This document shows, piece by piece, positions 25,725 to 34,400 of a DNA stretch of 64,000 bases (positions are counted from its first letter, which is position 1; each line of letters opens with the position of its first letter). The notes beneath the pieces were generated by a model, which saw only the letters and a program-made list of their open reading frames with translations, was not told the origin of the DNA and did not search any database. This DNA is from Streptomyces asiaticus (GTDB lineage Bacteria; Actinomycetota; Actinomycetes; Streptomycetales; Streptomycetaceae): NCBI RefSeq assembly GCF_018138715.1, contig NZ_JAGSHX010000006.1, forward strand, positions 2,976,001 to 3,040,000. The letters run 5' to 3'. The translations under genes were made by a program, and so were the position numbers.

Positions 25725-28295
25725 GTGCCTGGCACCAACCTCACAAGGGAGGAAGCGCAGCAGCGGGCGCGCCTCCTCACGGTGGACGCGTACGAGATCG
25801 AACTGGACCTGAGCGGCGCCCAGGAGGGCGGCACCTACCGCTCCGTGACCACGGTGCGCTTCGACGCCGCCGAGTCGGGCGCGGAGTCGTTCATCGACCT
25901 GGTGGCGCCCACGGTGCACGAGGTGGTGCTGAACGGCGAGGCGCTCGACCCGAACGAGGTCTTCAAGGACTCGCGGATCGCCCTGCCGGGGCTGCTGGCC
26001 GGGCGCAACGAGCTGCGGGTGGTCGCGGACTGCGCGTACACCAACACCGGTGAGGGGCTGCATCGCTTTGTCGACCCGGTCGACCAGCAGGCGTACCTCT
26101 ACACCCAGTTCGAGGTGCCCGACGCCCGCCGGGTGTTCGCCAGCTTCGAGCAGCCCGACCTGAAGGGCACGTTCCAGTTCACCGTGACGGCGCCCGAGGG
26201 CTGGACGGTGATCTCCAACTCGCCGACGCCGGAGCCGAAGGACAACGTCTGGCGGTTCGAGCCGACCCCGCGCATCTCCACGTACATCACCGCGCTGATC
26301 GTCGGCCCGTACCACAGCGTGCACAGCTCCTACGAGAAGGACGGCCGCTCGGTGCCGCTGGGCATCTACTGCCGTCCCTCGCTCGCGGAGTACCTCGACT
26401 CGGACGCGATCTTCGCGGTGACGCGGCAGGGCTTCGCGTGGTTCGAGGAGAAGTTCGACTACGCGTACCCGTTCGCCAAGTACGACCAGCTGTTCGTGCC
26501 GGAGTTCAACGCGGGCGCGATGGAGAACGCGGGCGCGGTGACCATCCGCGACCAGTACGTCTTCCGCTCCAAGGTGACGGACGCGGCGTACGAGACGCGC
26601 GCCGAGACCATCCTCCACGAGCTGGCCCATATGTGGTTCGGCGACCTGGTCACCATGGAGTGGTGGAACGACCTGTGGCTGAACGAGTCGTTCGCCACCT
26701 ACACCTCGATCGCCTGCCAGGCCCATGCGCCGGGCAGCAGGTGGCCGCACTCGTGGACCACCTTCGCCAACTCCATGAAGACCTGGGCCTACCGGCAGGA
26801 CCAGCTGCCGTCCACCCACCCGATCATGGCCGAGATCAACGACCTGGACGACGTCCTGGTCAACTTCGACGGGATCACGTACGCCAAGGGCGCCTCGGTG
26901 CTCAAGCAGCTGGTCGCGTACGTCGGGATGGACGAGTTCTTCCGTGGCGTCCAGGCGTACTTCAAGCGCCACGCCTACCAGAACACCCGGCTGTCGGACC
27001 TGCTCGGCGCGCTGGAGGAGACCAGCGGGCGCGATCTGAAGACCTGGTCCAAGCAGTGGCTGGAGACGGCGGGCATCAATGTGCTGCGGCCGGAGATCGA
27101 GACGGACGCGAGCGGCACGGTGACCTCCTTCGCGGTGCGGCAGGAGGCCCCGGCGCTCCCGCCGGGCGCCAAGGGCGAGCCGACGCTGCGGCCGCACCGC
27201 ATCGCCATCGGGCTCTACGACCTGAACCCGACCGGCAAGCTGATCCGCTCCGAGCGCATCGAGCTGGACGTGGACGGCGAGCTGACCGAGGTACCGCAGC
27301 TGATCGGCACGAAGCGCTCCGCGGTGATCCTGCTCAACGACGACGACCTCACCTACGCGAAGGTCCGGCTGGACCCGGACTCGCTGGCCGTGGTCACCGA
27401 GCACCTGGGCGACTTCGAGGAGTCGCTGCCGCGCGCGCTCTCCTGGGCCTCGGCCTGGGACATGGTCCGCGACGGCGAGCTGGCCACCCGCGACTACCTC
27501 GCGCTGGTGCTCTCGGGCATCGCCAAGGAGTCGGACATCGGCGTCGTCCAGTCGCTGCACCGCCAGGTGAAGCTGGCCCTGGACCTGTACGCGGCGCCGG
27601 ACTGGCGTGAGACGGGCCTGGCCCAGTGGACCGAGGCCACGCTGGACCACCTGCGGGCGGCGGCGCCGGGCAGCGACCACCAGCTGGCCTGGGCGCGTGC
27701 CTTCACCGCGACCGCCCGCACCGACGCCCAGCTGGACCTGGTCTCCGGGCTGCTCGAGGGCACCGAGACGATCGAGGGCCTGACCATCGACACCGAGCTG
27801 CGCTGGGCGCTGCTGGAGCGGCTCGCCGCCACGGGGCGGGCGGACGAGGCCGCCATCGCGGCGGAGCTGGAGCGCGACAAGACCTCCGCGGGCGAGCGGC
27901 ACGCCGCGACGGCGCGGGCCGCGCGGCCGACGCCGCAGGCCAAGGCGGAGGCGTGGGCGTCGGTCGTGGAGAGCGACAAGCTGCCGAACGCGGTGCAGGA
28001 AGCCGTGATCGGCGGCTTCATCCAGACCGATCAGCGGGAGCTGCTGGCGCCGTACGCGGAGAAGTACTTCGCGGTGGCGAAGGACGTCTGGAACAGCCGC
28101 AGCCATGAGATGGCGCAGCAGATCGTGGTGGGCCTGTACCCGGCGCTCCAGGTCTCGCCGGAGACCCTGGACGCCACGGACGCGTGGCTCGCGTCCGCCG
28201 AGCCGACGGCGGCGCTGAGGCGTCTGGTGACGGAGTCGCGGGCAGGCATCGACCGCGCACTCCGCGCGCAAGCCGCGGACGCGGCGGCGGGCTGA
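25725..28295 (+). CDS. pepN: Aminopeptidase N, M1 family (second copy)
   Basis: 856 residues from GTG 25725 with GGGAG 9 nt upstream; the in-frame ATG at 25635 is too far ahead of the family start (MPGTNLTREEAQQRARLL), which mirrors the paralog's MPGENLTRDEARERAKLL. GAMENAG and HELAHMWFG with LNESFATY give the complete metal and peptide-binding motifs. This copy has the canonical third-ligand NESFA sequence, so it is the better candidate for the housekeeping enzyme. The C-terminal half is the ERAP1-like helical domain. Confidence 0.94.
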   Translation: MPGTNLTREEAQQRARLLTVDAYEIELDLSGAQEGGTYRSVTTVRFDAAESGAESFIDLVAPTVHEVVLNGEALDPNEVFKDSRIALPGLLAGRNELRVVADCAYTNTGEGLHRFVDPVDQQAYLYTQFEVPDARRVFASFEQPDLKGTFQFTVTAPEGWTVISNSPTPEPKDNVWRFEPTPRISTYITALIVGPYHSVHSSYEKDGRSVPLGIYCRPSLAEYLDSDAIFAVTRQGFAWFEEKFDYAYPFAKYDQLFVPEFNAGAMENAGAVTIRDQYVFRSKVTDAAYETRAETILHELAHMWFGDLVTMEWWNDLWLNESFATYTSIACQAHAPGSRWPHSWTTFANSMKTWAYRQDQLPSTHPIMAEINDLDDVLVNFDGITYAKGASVLKQLVAYVGMDEFFRGVQAYFKRHAYQNTRLSDLLGALEETSGRDLKTWSKQWLETAGINVLRPEIETDASGTVTSFAVRQEAPALPPGAKGEPTLRPHRIAIGLYDLNPTGKLIRSERIELDVDGELTEVPQLIGTKRSAVILLNDDDLTYAKVRLDPDSLAVVTEHLGDFEESLPRALSWASAWDMVRDGELATRDYLALVLSGIAKESDIGVVQSLHRQVKLALDLYAAPDWRETGLAQWTEATLDHLRAAAPGSDHQLAWARAFTATARTDAQLDLVSGLLEGTETIEGLTIDTELRWALLERLAATGRADEAAIAAELERDKTSAGERHAATARAARPTPQAKAEAWASVVESDKLPNAVQEAVIGGFIQTDQRELLAPYAEKYFAVAKDVWNSRSHEMAQQIVVGLYPALQVSPETLDATDAWLASAEPTAALRRLVTESRAGIDRALRAQAADAAAG

Positions 28296-28349
28296 CCGGG
28301 TGCGGCGCCGTGCGAGGCCATGCGCCCCGCACGGCGCCGCGAAACCTTG

Positions 28350-28388
28350 TTGTGGGCAACGCGTTCCTGGTTGTGGGCAACGCGTTCC
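28350..28388. repeat. 21-nt tandem duplication
   Basis: TTGTGGGCAACGCGTTCC occurs at 28350-28367 and again at 28371-28388, giving a 21-nt period. The second copy forms the left end of the element at 28369-28425. Confidence 0.85.
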
Positions 28389-28579
28389 GCTGGGGCGGGA
28401 CGGGTGGGCACAACCCGCCCACCGGGCGGCACCCGGGAGCGATGGCTCAGGTCGCACCGGTCTGACTTGGTCAACGTTTCGTTGCCGGGTACCGGCCGGT
28501 GGCCGGTTTGTGCCCACCCGTTCCTCCCCCAGCTACCGCTGGGAGGTGCCCCCTGGCGGAACGATTGCCCACAAACCGG
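28369..28579. repeat. Two inverted copies of an intergenic palindromic element
   Basis: Copy A (28369-28425, plus) and copy B (28496-28579, minus) both begin GG-TT-TGTGGGCAA, carry CGTTCCGC, and end in GGGTGGGCACAA and CCACCGG. Copy B has about 25 extra central bases that form their own hairpin. They occupy the 285-nt gap between the convergent pepN and Sel1/TPR genes. Elements of this type are widespread in Streptomyces 3' regions; here they could act as terminators. Confidence 0.7.
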
Positions 28580-28580
28580 T

Positions 28581-30368
28581 TCACCCAGGGTCTCGTAATG
28601 CTAGGCGGGCCATTTCGCCGTATTGGTGGAGGAGGTCCGGGTACGCCGACGCGGCAACCCGGAGCCAACGTTCCGCCTCCTCCGCACGCCCCAGCCCCCG
28701 CAACGCTTCCGCCAGCCAGTACGGCGCCTCCGCATGCTCCCCCTCACACGCCATCCTCAACAGCGGCTCCGCCTCCGCACACGCCCCCCGCCGCACCATG
28801 CTCCGCCCCGCGAGAAACGCGGGCGGAACGAGACCTCTGCGCGCGGCGCGGACATACCAGCGCTCGGCGTGCTGCGGATCCCCGCCGCGCTCCTCCGACG
28901 TCCAGCCCAGCCACCACGCGGCGCGCCCATGCCCCAGGTCGGCCGCCCGGCGGAACCAGATCTGGGCGGTGCGCCGGTCCCGGGCCTCGTCATAGATCCG
29001 GCCGATGTCATACGCCGCACCGGCGTCGCCCTCCGCCGCCGCGGGCTCGTAGTACGGCACCATCCGCAGCCCCTTGGCGCCGCCCCCTTCGTACAGCATC
29101 CGCCCGAGGGCGAGCAGGGCGCGCGGGGTGCCCGCCTTGCGGTACCACTCGGCGGCCTCCGGGAGCCGGTACAGCCGGTCCAGCGCGTCGGCGTACGCGA
29201 ACCAGGCGTCCGGGCCGCCCTCCTCGGCGCGACCCCGCAGCCCGGGCAGCCGCTCCTCCCACTCGGCGGGCGGCATCCGCTCGGGGTCGGCCCGGATCGC
29301 GACGATGTCGCGAAGCGCCGCGGCGATCCGCTCCTCACTCGCGTCGAAGCCCTCGTCGAAGCCCTCGTCGAAGCTGTCCTCGACCCCGTCGACCCCCGCC
29401 GCCCGCAGCCACCGCTCCGCCTCCGCCAGCCGCCGCTGCCGCACACACAGCACCCCGAGGTTGAAGCAGGCCCACATATGGCCGCCGTCCGCCTCGTCGG
29501 CCGTGCGGTACCACTCCTCGGCGGTGCGCAGCTCGCCGTTCTCCTCCGCCCAGACGCCGAGGACGTACGCCGCGCCGTCGTAGCCCCGCTCATGGGCGCG
29601 TTCGACGAGGGCGCGGGCCTCGGTCCAGCGGCTGTCGTCGCGGGCGATGAAGAGGGCCTGGTCCACCAGCGCCTTGGCGCCGCCGACCGCGGCCGCACGG
29701 GCGTACAGCGCCTCGGCCTCCGCGACCATCCGGGGGTAGCGCTCGAACATCGCCCTGCGCTCCGGGTCGAGCAGTTCGCGCAGCGCCTCGTACGCCTCCT
29801 CGGGGTCGCCCTCGGCCTCCGCGAGGGCGAGGGCCGCGCGCCAGCCGTCCAGGTCCCTGAGCATGCTCTGGATGGCCCGGCGGCTGTGGGAGGCGACGTC
29901 GTCACCCTCGGCGGACGCCTCGGCCAGCCGCGCGAGCGCCGTGTCCCATTCGCCACGCGCGGCCAGCAGCACGGCGCCGTTGGTCTTGCACTCGACGCTG
30001 CCGAGCGCGGCCCCGTGCTCGTACCACCGCTCGGCGCCGGCCGTGTCACCGGCCTCCTGGAGCAGCCGGGCCAGACCGAACGCACAGCCGCCGTCGCGAT
30101 CGGCGGCCGTGCGGTACCACCGCTCGGCCTCGGCGAACTCGCCGCGGTCCTTATGGCAGATCGCGAGCGTGCGCGAGGCTTCCGCGTCCCCGGCGTCGGC
30201 AGCCCTGGCCCACCAGGGCAGGGCCTCGTCCAAACGGCCCCGGCCGGTGAGGAGTTCGGCGTAGGCCCGGTACGCGCCCGGCTTACCGGCCGCCGCCGCG
30301 GCCCTCAGCCGGGCCGCGTCGGCTTCCGGATCCACCGCCGCATCTTGCGATGAATGTTCGACCATCAC
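28581..30368 (-). CDS. Sel1/TPR-repeat protein
   Basis: 595 residues made almost entirely of helical repeats of the form A-x-x-W-Y-R-x-A-A-x-x-G (for example AERWYRTAADRDGG, AEEWYRTADEADGG, AQIWFRRAADLGHG), the Sel1-like subtype. An acidic DSFDEGFDEGFDASEE stretch in the middle arises from a short tandem duplication. No signal peptide or other domain. It begins 18 nt after the desaturase stop on the same strand, so it may share that transcript. Such proteins scaffold other proteins; the partner is unknown. Confidence 0.82.
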   Translation of the reverse strand: MMVEHSSQDAAVDPEADAARLRAAAAAGKPGAYRAYAELLTGRGRLDEALPWWARAADAGDAEASRTLAICHKDRGEFAEAERWYRTAADRDGGCAFGLARLLQEAGDTAGAERWYEHGAALGSVECKTNGAVLLAARGEWDTALARLAEASAEGDDVASHSRRAIQSMLRDLDGWRAALALAEAEGDPEEAYEALRELLDPERRAMFERYPRMVAEAEALYARAAAVGGAKALVDQALFIARDDSRWTEARALVERAHERGYDGAAYVLGVWAEENGELRTAEEWYRTADEADGGHMWACFNLGVLCVRQRRLAEAERWLRAAGVDGVEDSFDEGFDEGFDASEERIAAALRDIVAIRADPERMPPAEWEERLPGLRGRAEEGGPDAWFAYADALDRLYRLPEAAEWYRKAGTPRALLALGRMLYEGGGAKGLRMVPYYEPAAAEGDAGAAYDIGRIYDEARDRRTAQIWFRRAADLGHGRAAWWLGWTSEERGGDPQHAERWYVRAARRGLVPPAFLAGRSMVRRGACAEAEPLLRMACEGEHAEAPYWLAEALRGLGRAEEAERWLRVAASAYPDLLHQYGEMARLALRDPG

Positions 30369-30386
30369 CCGATGGTGCCAGAGTGA

Positions 30387-31361
30387 TCACGCCCGTTCGG
30401 CACGGGCCCTGCGACGGGCCAGCAGCGCCTCGCGCCGCTCGTCGAACTTGGTGGCCTGGTCGTCCAGTCCGCCCATGTAGAGCCCCAGTTCCTCCTGCGC
30501 CTTGAGCCCCTCAGGGCCCAGCCCGCCGATCTCCAGGACCTTCAGGAAGCGCAGCACCGGCTGGAGGACGTCGTCGTGGTGGATGCGCAGGTTGTAGATG
30601 CCGCCGATGGCGATCTGGGCGGCGGCGCGCTCGAAGCCGGGCATGCCGTGACCCGGCATCCGGAAGTTGACCACCACATCGCGGACGGCGCCCATGGTCT
30701 GGTCGGGGGCCAGCTCGAACGCCTTCCCGAGCAGGTTCCGGTAGAAGATCATGTGCAGGTTCTCATCGGTGGCGATGCGCGCCAGCATCCGGTCGCAGAC
30801 CGGGTCGCCGGAGTGATGGCCGGTGTTGCGGTGCGAGATGCGGGTGGCCAGCTCCTGGAAGGCGACGTACGCCACGGTGTGCAGCATGCTGTGCTGGTTG
30901 TCCGATTCGAAGCCCTCGCACATGTGCTCCATGCGGAACCGCTCCAGCTGCACCGGGTCGACGGCGCGGCTGGTCAGCAGGTAGTCGCGCATCACGATGC
31001 CGTGGCGCCCCTCCTCCGCCGTCCAGCGGTGCACCCAGGTGCCCCAGGCGCCGTCCCGGCCGAAGAGGGTCGCGATCTCGTGGTGGTAGCTGGGGAGGTT
31101 GTCCTCGGTGAGGAGGTTGACCACGAGCGCTATCCGGCCGACCTGGCTGACCTTGGACTGGTCGGGCGCCCATGCCTCACCGTCCATGATCCCGTCGAAG
31201 TTCCGGCCGTCGCTCCACGGGACGTACTCGTGCGGCATCCACTCCTTGGCGACCTTCAGATGCCGGTTGAGCTCGGTCTCGACGACCTCTTCGAGTGCGT
31301 ACAGGAGCTGGGTATCGCTCCAGACGGCCTGACCGTGGCGGTGGGTAGGGGCGAGTGTCAC
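30387..31361 (-). CDS. Acyl-[acyl-carrier-protein] desaturase (soluble di-iron)
   Basis: 324 residues from GTG 31361 (VTLAPTHRHG), with GGAG upstream. The longer in-frame ORF to 31607 runs through the promoter repeats and is rejected. Di-iron motifs are WTAEEGRHGIVM (EExxH) and ATDENLHMIFY (D/ExxH, here DENLH), as in plant stearoyl-ACP desaturase and mycobacterial DesA. It introduces a double bond into acyl-ACP using O2 and reduced ferredoxin. A TetR-like operator lies 37-70 nt upstream. Confidence 0.92.
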   Translation of the reverse strand: MTLAPTHRHGQAVWSDTQLLYALEEVVETELNRHLKVAKEWMPHEYVPWSDGRNFDGIMDGEAWAPDQSKVSQVGRIALVVNLLTEDNLPSYHHEIATLFGRDGAWGTWVHRWTAEEGRHGIVMRDYLLTSRAVDPVQLERFRMEHMCEGFESDNQHSMLHTVAYVAFQELATRISHRNTGHHSGDPVCDRMLARIATDENLHMIFYRNLLGKAFELAPDQTMGAVRDVVVNFRMPGHGMPGFERAAAQIAIGGIYNLRIHHDDVLQPVLRFLKVLEIGGLGPEGLKAQEELGLYMGGLDDQATKFDERREALLARRRARAERA

Positions 31362-31397
31362 GGTGGGGGCTCCAGGGGACGGGGGCGACGGGCTATA

Positions 31398-31431
31398 CCT
31401 ACGGCCCCGTAGGTTACGCCACCGTAGGTTA
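31398..31431. promoter_or_regulatory. Candidate TetR-type operator of the desaturase
   Basis: CCTACGG-CC-CCGTAGG (31398-31413) is a perfect inverted repeat; a third half-site CCGTAGGTTA (31422-31431) repeats the right arm at a 15-nt interval. Such CCTACGG-type sites are known upstream of actinobacterial lipid-desaturation genes. The cognate repressor is not in the window. Confidence 0.6.
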
Positions 31432-31517
31432 AAGCGAAAATAAACAGGCCAGGGCGGGTGGATGGCACGCGGTGAACTCGGCGTGACACGCCCCCACTTG
31501 GCGATCCGGGCCGACGG

Positions 31518-31583
31518 GACGGGGCGCGGCGGGGCGCGGCGGGGACGAGGCGCGGCGGGGACGGGGCGCGGCGGGGACGGGGC
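31518..31583. repeat. GC-rich tandem repeat in the desaturase upstream region
   Basis: About four imperfect copies of a 16-nt unit GGGGCGCGGCGGGGAC. It lies in the 314-nt gap 31362-31675, together with the operator at 31398 and the terminator at 31613; no gene is seen in the gap. Confidence 0.7.
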
Positions 31584-31612
31584 CGGAAAGCGATTCGCCC
31601 CGCACACACAAA

Positions 31613-31640
31613 AGCGCCCCGGCCGGATGGCCGGGGCGCT
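31613..31640 (-). terminator. Terminator of the small membrane protein gene
   Basis: Perfect 12-bp stem (31613-31624 with 31629-31640), 4-nt loop. On the minus strand it is followed by TTTGTGTGTG. It lies 36 nt after the stop at 31676. Confidence 0.85.
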
Positions 31641-31675
31641 CCGCAGCGGCGTGCGCGCTTCGTCGATGGATCGCG

Positions 31676-31918
31676 TCAGTCGGTCTGCTTACGGGACTTC
31701 CTGTCTCCCGCCATCACCAGACCCGCGATCACCAGGAACAGGATGATCGGAGCAGCGACATAGAGGCCCAGTGTCTCGGCGACACTCAGGCCCGGACCCG
31801 GGTCGTCACCGTCGTCGCGGGTGAGCGCGAACGCGGGGGACGACATCAGCAGCATCGCCGTCGTCGCGGCGATGACTGCACCGGCGCGCACGGCGTTCTT
31901 TTTGACCTTGTTGCTCAC
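31676..31918 (-). CDS. Small membrane protein with signal-like N-terminus
   Basis: 80 residues from GTG 31918. A basic N-terminus and hydrophobic stretch (AGAVIAATTAMLLMSSPAFA) look like a cleavable signal ending AFA; a short acidic linker (RDDGDDPGPG) is followed by one membrane helix (TLGLYVAAPIILFLVIAGLVMA) and a basic tail. Expected topology: outside N-terminus after cleavage, cytosolic C-terminus. The gene has its own terminator. Function unknown. Confidence 0.72.
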   Translation of the reverse strand: MSNKVKKNAVRAGAVIAATTAMLLMSSPAFALTRDDGDDPGPGLSVAETLGLYVAAPIILFLVIAGLVMAGDRKSRKQTD

Positions 31919-32014
31919 GGACTCAAGTTATCCGACGCCCCCCGGCGCCGCGTGCCCGGGGTGGCCTTAACACGGTGCTGTGATGACCATGACACAGCCC
32001 CCGGGATCGCCGGC

Positions 32015-33778
32015 TCAGCGGCGGCCCGCCTCGCTGAGGTGGACCGTGGGCGGCAGCAGCCGTGGCGCGGCGCGGGAGGCGAGGACGCGTATCCGCAGCC
32101 CGTCCGCGGTGACGGGCGCGGCAAGCGGAAGGATCCGCCGGGCCCCGATGGTCGTCCCGGACGCGATGTCCCGCCAGGTTCCCGCCACCCGGGCCTGCAC
32201 GGTGAACTCCTCCACCCGCTGCCCCTGGCGGATGTCCTCGCCGAGCCGCACCCGGTCGAAGGTCACCGGATGGCCGGTCGTCGGCCGGGAGCCGGTGCCG
32301 TATGTCGTCCTTACGGCCTTGCCGAAGGCCGTAAGGGAGGCCATGTCGGCGTCGTCGATCCGGCCGTTCTTGGCGGGCCCCGCGTTGAGCAGCAGCGAGG
32401 CGTTGCGGCCCACGCTGCGCTCGTACAGCGACATCAGCTGGTCCGGGGTCTTGGGCCGCTCCGCGGGGTCATGGAACCAGCCGGGGCGGATCGAGACATC
32501 GGCCTCGGCCGGGTACCACTGGAGATAGCGCACGCCCGGCGCGGTCAGCTTCGCGCGCGAGCCGATGTCGGCGTCGGTGGAGTCATTGGGCAGCCCGCCG
32601 CCGATGACGGTCCACGGGTCGACCGCGGACGGGGTCACCGACCACTCGGTCTCCCGGGCGACGCCGTCCTCGTTGCCCACCCAGCGCACGCCCTGGGCGC
32701 CCTGGAAGATCACCGAATTCGGGGAGAGCGCGTGGATCAGCTCGAACCAGTTCCTGACGTTGTAGTGCTGGGTCACGCCCGCACCGCCCCAGGGGTTGGC
32801 GCCGTCCAGCCAGAACTCGTCGACGGGGCCGTACTGCGTCAGGATCTCGTAGATCTGGTTGAGGTAGTACGCGTCGTAGTCGTCGGCGGCGAAGCGGAAG
32901 CTGGGCAGCGCGCCGGAGGCGACCTTGTCCGCCCGGTCGTCACCGGGGACGAGGGTGGGGATGGTGCGCTCGGTGGGCTTGCTGCCGTTGCCGTAGCGGC
33001 CCTGACCGGCGGGCGCGCGGTCGCCGTCCTCCAGGGCCATCCGCTCGGGCAGTGACAGCTCCTCGCCGTTCTGCTGCTTCTCGCGGATCTTCTCGACCCA
33101 CTGGGCGTGCCAGGCGTGCGGCAGCTCGGCGCCGTCCGCGGGCGAGAGATAGACGCCGACCTTGAGTCCCGCCTTACGGGCGGCCTTGACGTACGCGCCC
33201 AGGACATCGCCGTCGGGGTTCCGGCCGCCGGGGCCCTTCGTCCACCAGGGGCTGGCCTCGACATCGTGGTCGGTGTAGCGGCTCGGGTAGAGCACGAAGC
33301 CGTCGTGGTGCTTGGCGGTGAGCATGACCTGCTTGGCACCGGCGGCCTTGTACGCCCGCATCCACTGGTCCATGGCGAGCTCAGGCGGGTCGAAGAGCTT
33401 CTCGTCCTCGGCTCCGGAGCCCCACTGGCGGCCGGTCATGGTGTTCATGCCGAAGTGGGTGAAGGCGGTGATCTCGCGCTGCTGCCAGGCCCGTTGCCCG
33501 GGGGTGGGGACGGTGTGGGCGGCCTTGTCGACGATGCGGGCGGGGGTGTCGCAGTCCTCGACGATCTGCTGCGGGGCGGGGGTGATGGGCCCCTCGCATC
33601 CGGCCCGCGCGGCGGCCCGCCCGGGGGCCTGCGCGGCGGCCTCCGCGGGGGCGGGAGGGACGGCGGCGGCCGCGAGGGCGGCCAGGGCGAGGGCGCGGAG
33701 CGCGAGCAGCGCACGCCGCCGTCCACGGGTTCCGCGGGTGCCGCGGGTGCCGGGCGTTCCGTCCAGAGGTCGGGCCAT
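32015..33778 (-). CDS. Secreted alpha-L-fucosidase, GH29
   Basis: 587 residues from ATG 33778, chosen because GGAGGGGACC directly precedes it. An Arg-rich N-terminus followed by a long Ala/Leu stretch ends near AEAAA, a Sec signal. GH29 features include FTHFGMNTMTGRQWG, MLTAKHHDGFVLYPS and the nucleophile Asp in VDEFWLDGANPWGG. A C-terminal beta domain (HPVTFDRVRLGEDIRQGQRV on) completes the family form. It removes terminal L-fucose from glycans outside the cell. It has no adjacent fucose transporter. Confidence 0.88.
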   Translation of the reverse strand: MARPLDGTPGTRGTRGTRGRRRALLALRALALAALAAAAVPPAPAEAAAQAPGRAAARAGCEGPITPAPQQIVEDCDTPARIVDKAAHTVPTPGQRAWQQREITAFTHFGMNTMTGRQWGSGAEDEKLFDPPELAMDQWMRAYKAAGAKQVMLTAKHHDGFVLYPSRYTDHDVEASPWWTKGPGGRNPDGDVLGAYVKAARKAGLKVGVYLSPADGAELPHAWHAQWVEKIREKQQNGEELSLPERMALEDGDRAPAGQGRYGNGSKPTERTIPTLVPGDDRADKVASGALPSFRFAADDYDAYYLNQIYEILTQYGPVDEFWLDGANPWGGAGVTQHYNVRNWFELIHALSPNSVIFQGAQGVRWVGNEDGVARETEWSVTPSAVDPWTVIGGGLPNDSTDADIGSRAKLTAPGVRYLQWYPAEADVSIRPGWFHDPAERPKTPDQLMSLYERSVGRNASLLLNAGPAKNGRIDDADMASLTAFGKAVRTTYGTGSRPTTGHPVTFDRVRLGEDIRQGQRVEEFTVQARVAGTWRDIASGTTIGARRILPLAAPVTADGLRIRVLASRAAPRLLPPTVHLSEAGRR

Positions 33779-33935
33779 GGTCCCCTCCAGGTCTCCGATC
33801 GGCATTGATCGGATCTCTATGGCGGTGTCCATGACAGCCTGCCAGAAGAGAGGCGTCCTGGGGAGACTGCGCACGGCAGAGGTCCCACCTATGGGGTGGG
33901 GCAGACACTACGAAACGTCCACGGCGCGGCAGGGG

Positions 33936-34312
33936 CTCCGCCCCCGCACCCCGGGGGTCTGGGGCGGAGCCCCGGTCCGGGGGCTGGGGCGGCAGAGCCC
34001 ACTCCGGGGCCCGGGGCAAAGCGCCGCTCCGGGGCCCGGGGCGGAGCCCCTCTCCGAGATCTGGGCCAGAGCCCCGCTCCGGGATCTGGAGCGGCAGAGC
34101 CCTGCTCCGAGCCAGGGGGGCGGAGCCCCATTCCGGGGGCTGGGGCAAAGCCCCACTCCGGAGCCCGGGCCAGAGCCCCACTCCGGGGGCTGGGGCGGAG
34201 CCCCGTCCGGAGCCCGGGCCAGAGCCCCACTCCGGGGGCTGGGGGCGGAGCCCCGTCCGGGGCCCGGGGCAGAGCCCCGGTCCGGGGGCTGGGGCGGAGC
34301 CCCAGTTGTGGG
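33936..34312. repeat. GC-rich array of about 14 units of 24-27 nt
   Basis: The word (G/A)GAGCCCC or a one-base variant recurs near 33966, 33993, 34016, 34042, 34068, 34095, 34122, 34148, 34173, 34197, 34221, 34247, 34271 and 34296. Each unit is roughly CTCCGGGGGCTGGGGCGGAG plus CCCC and contains a GGGGC/GCCCC inverted repeat. It fills most of the 622-nt gap 33779-34400 between the fucosidase start and malQ stop; all frames stay open by composition, but no gene is credible. Confidence 0.85.
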
Positions 34313-34400
34313 AAGGGGCGGGGAGGGGGGAAGCATCGACATGCGGCTCCGCCGCGTGGTCCGCCGCAGGCGTCACGAACCGCCCGACACCCCGGAGCGG

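Noticed and set aside
28296..28580. CRISPR-like array after pepN
   Set aside because: Only two adjacent 21-nt repeats plus inverted elements occur, with no regular spacers and no cas genes.
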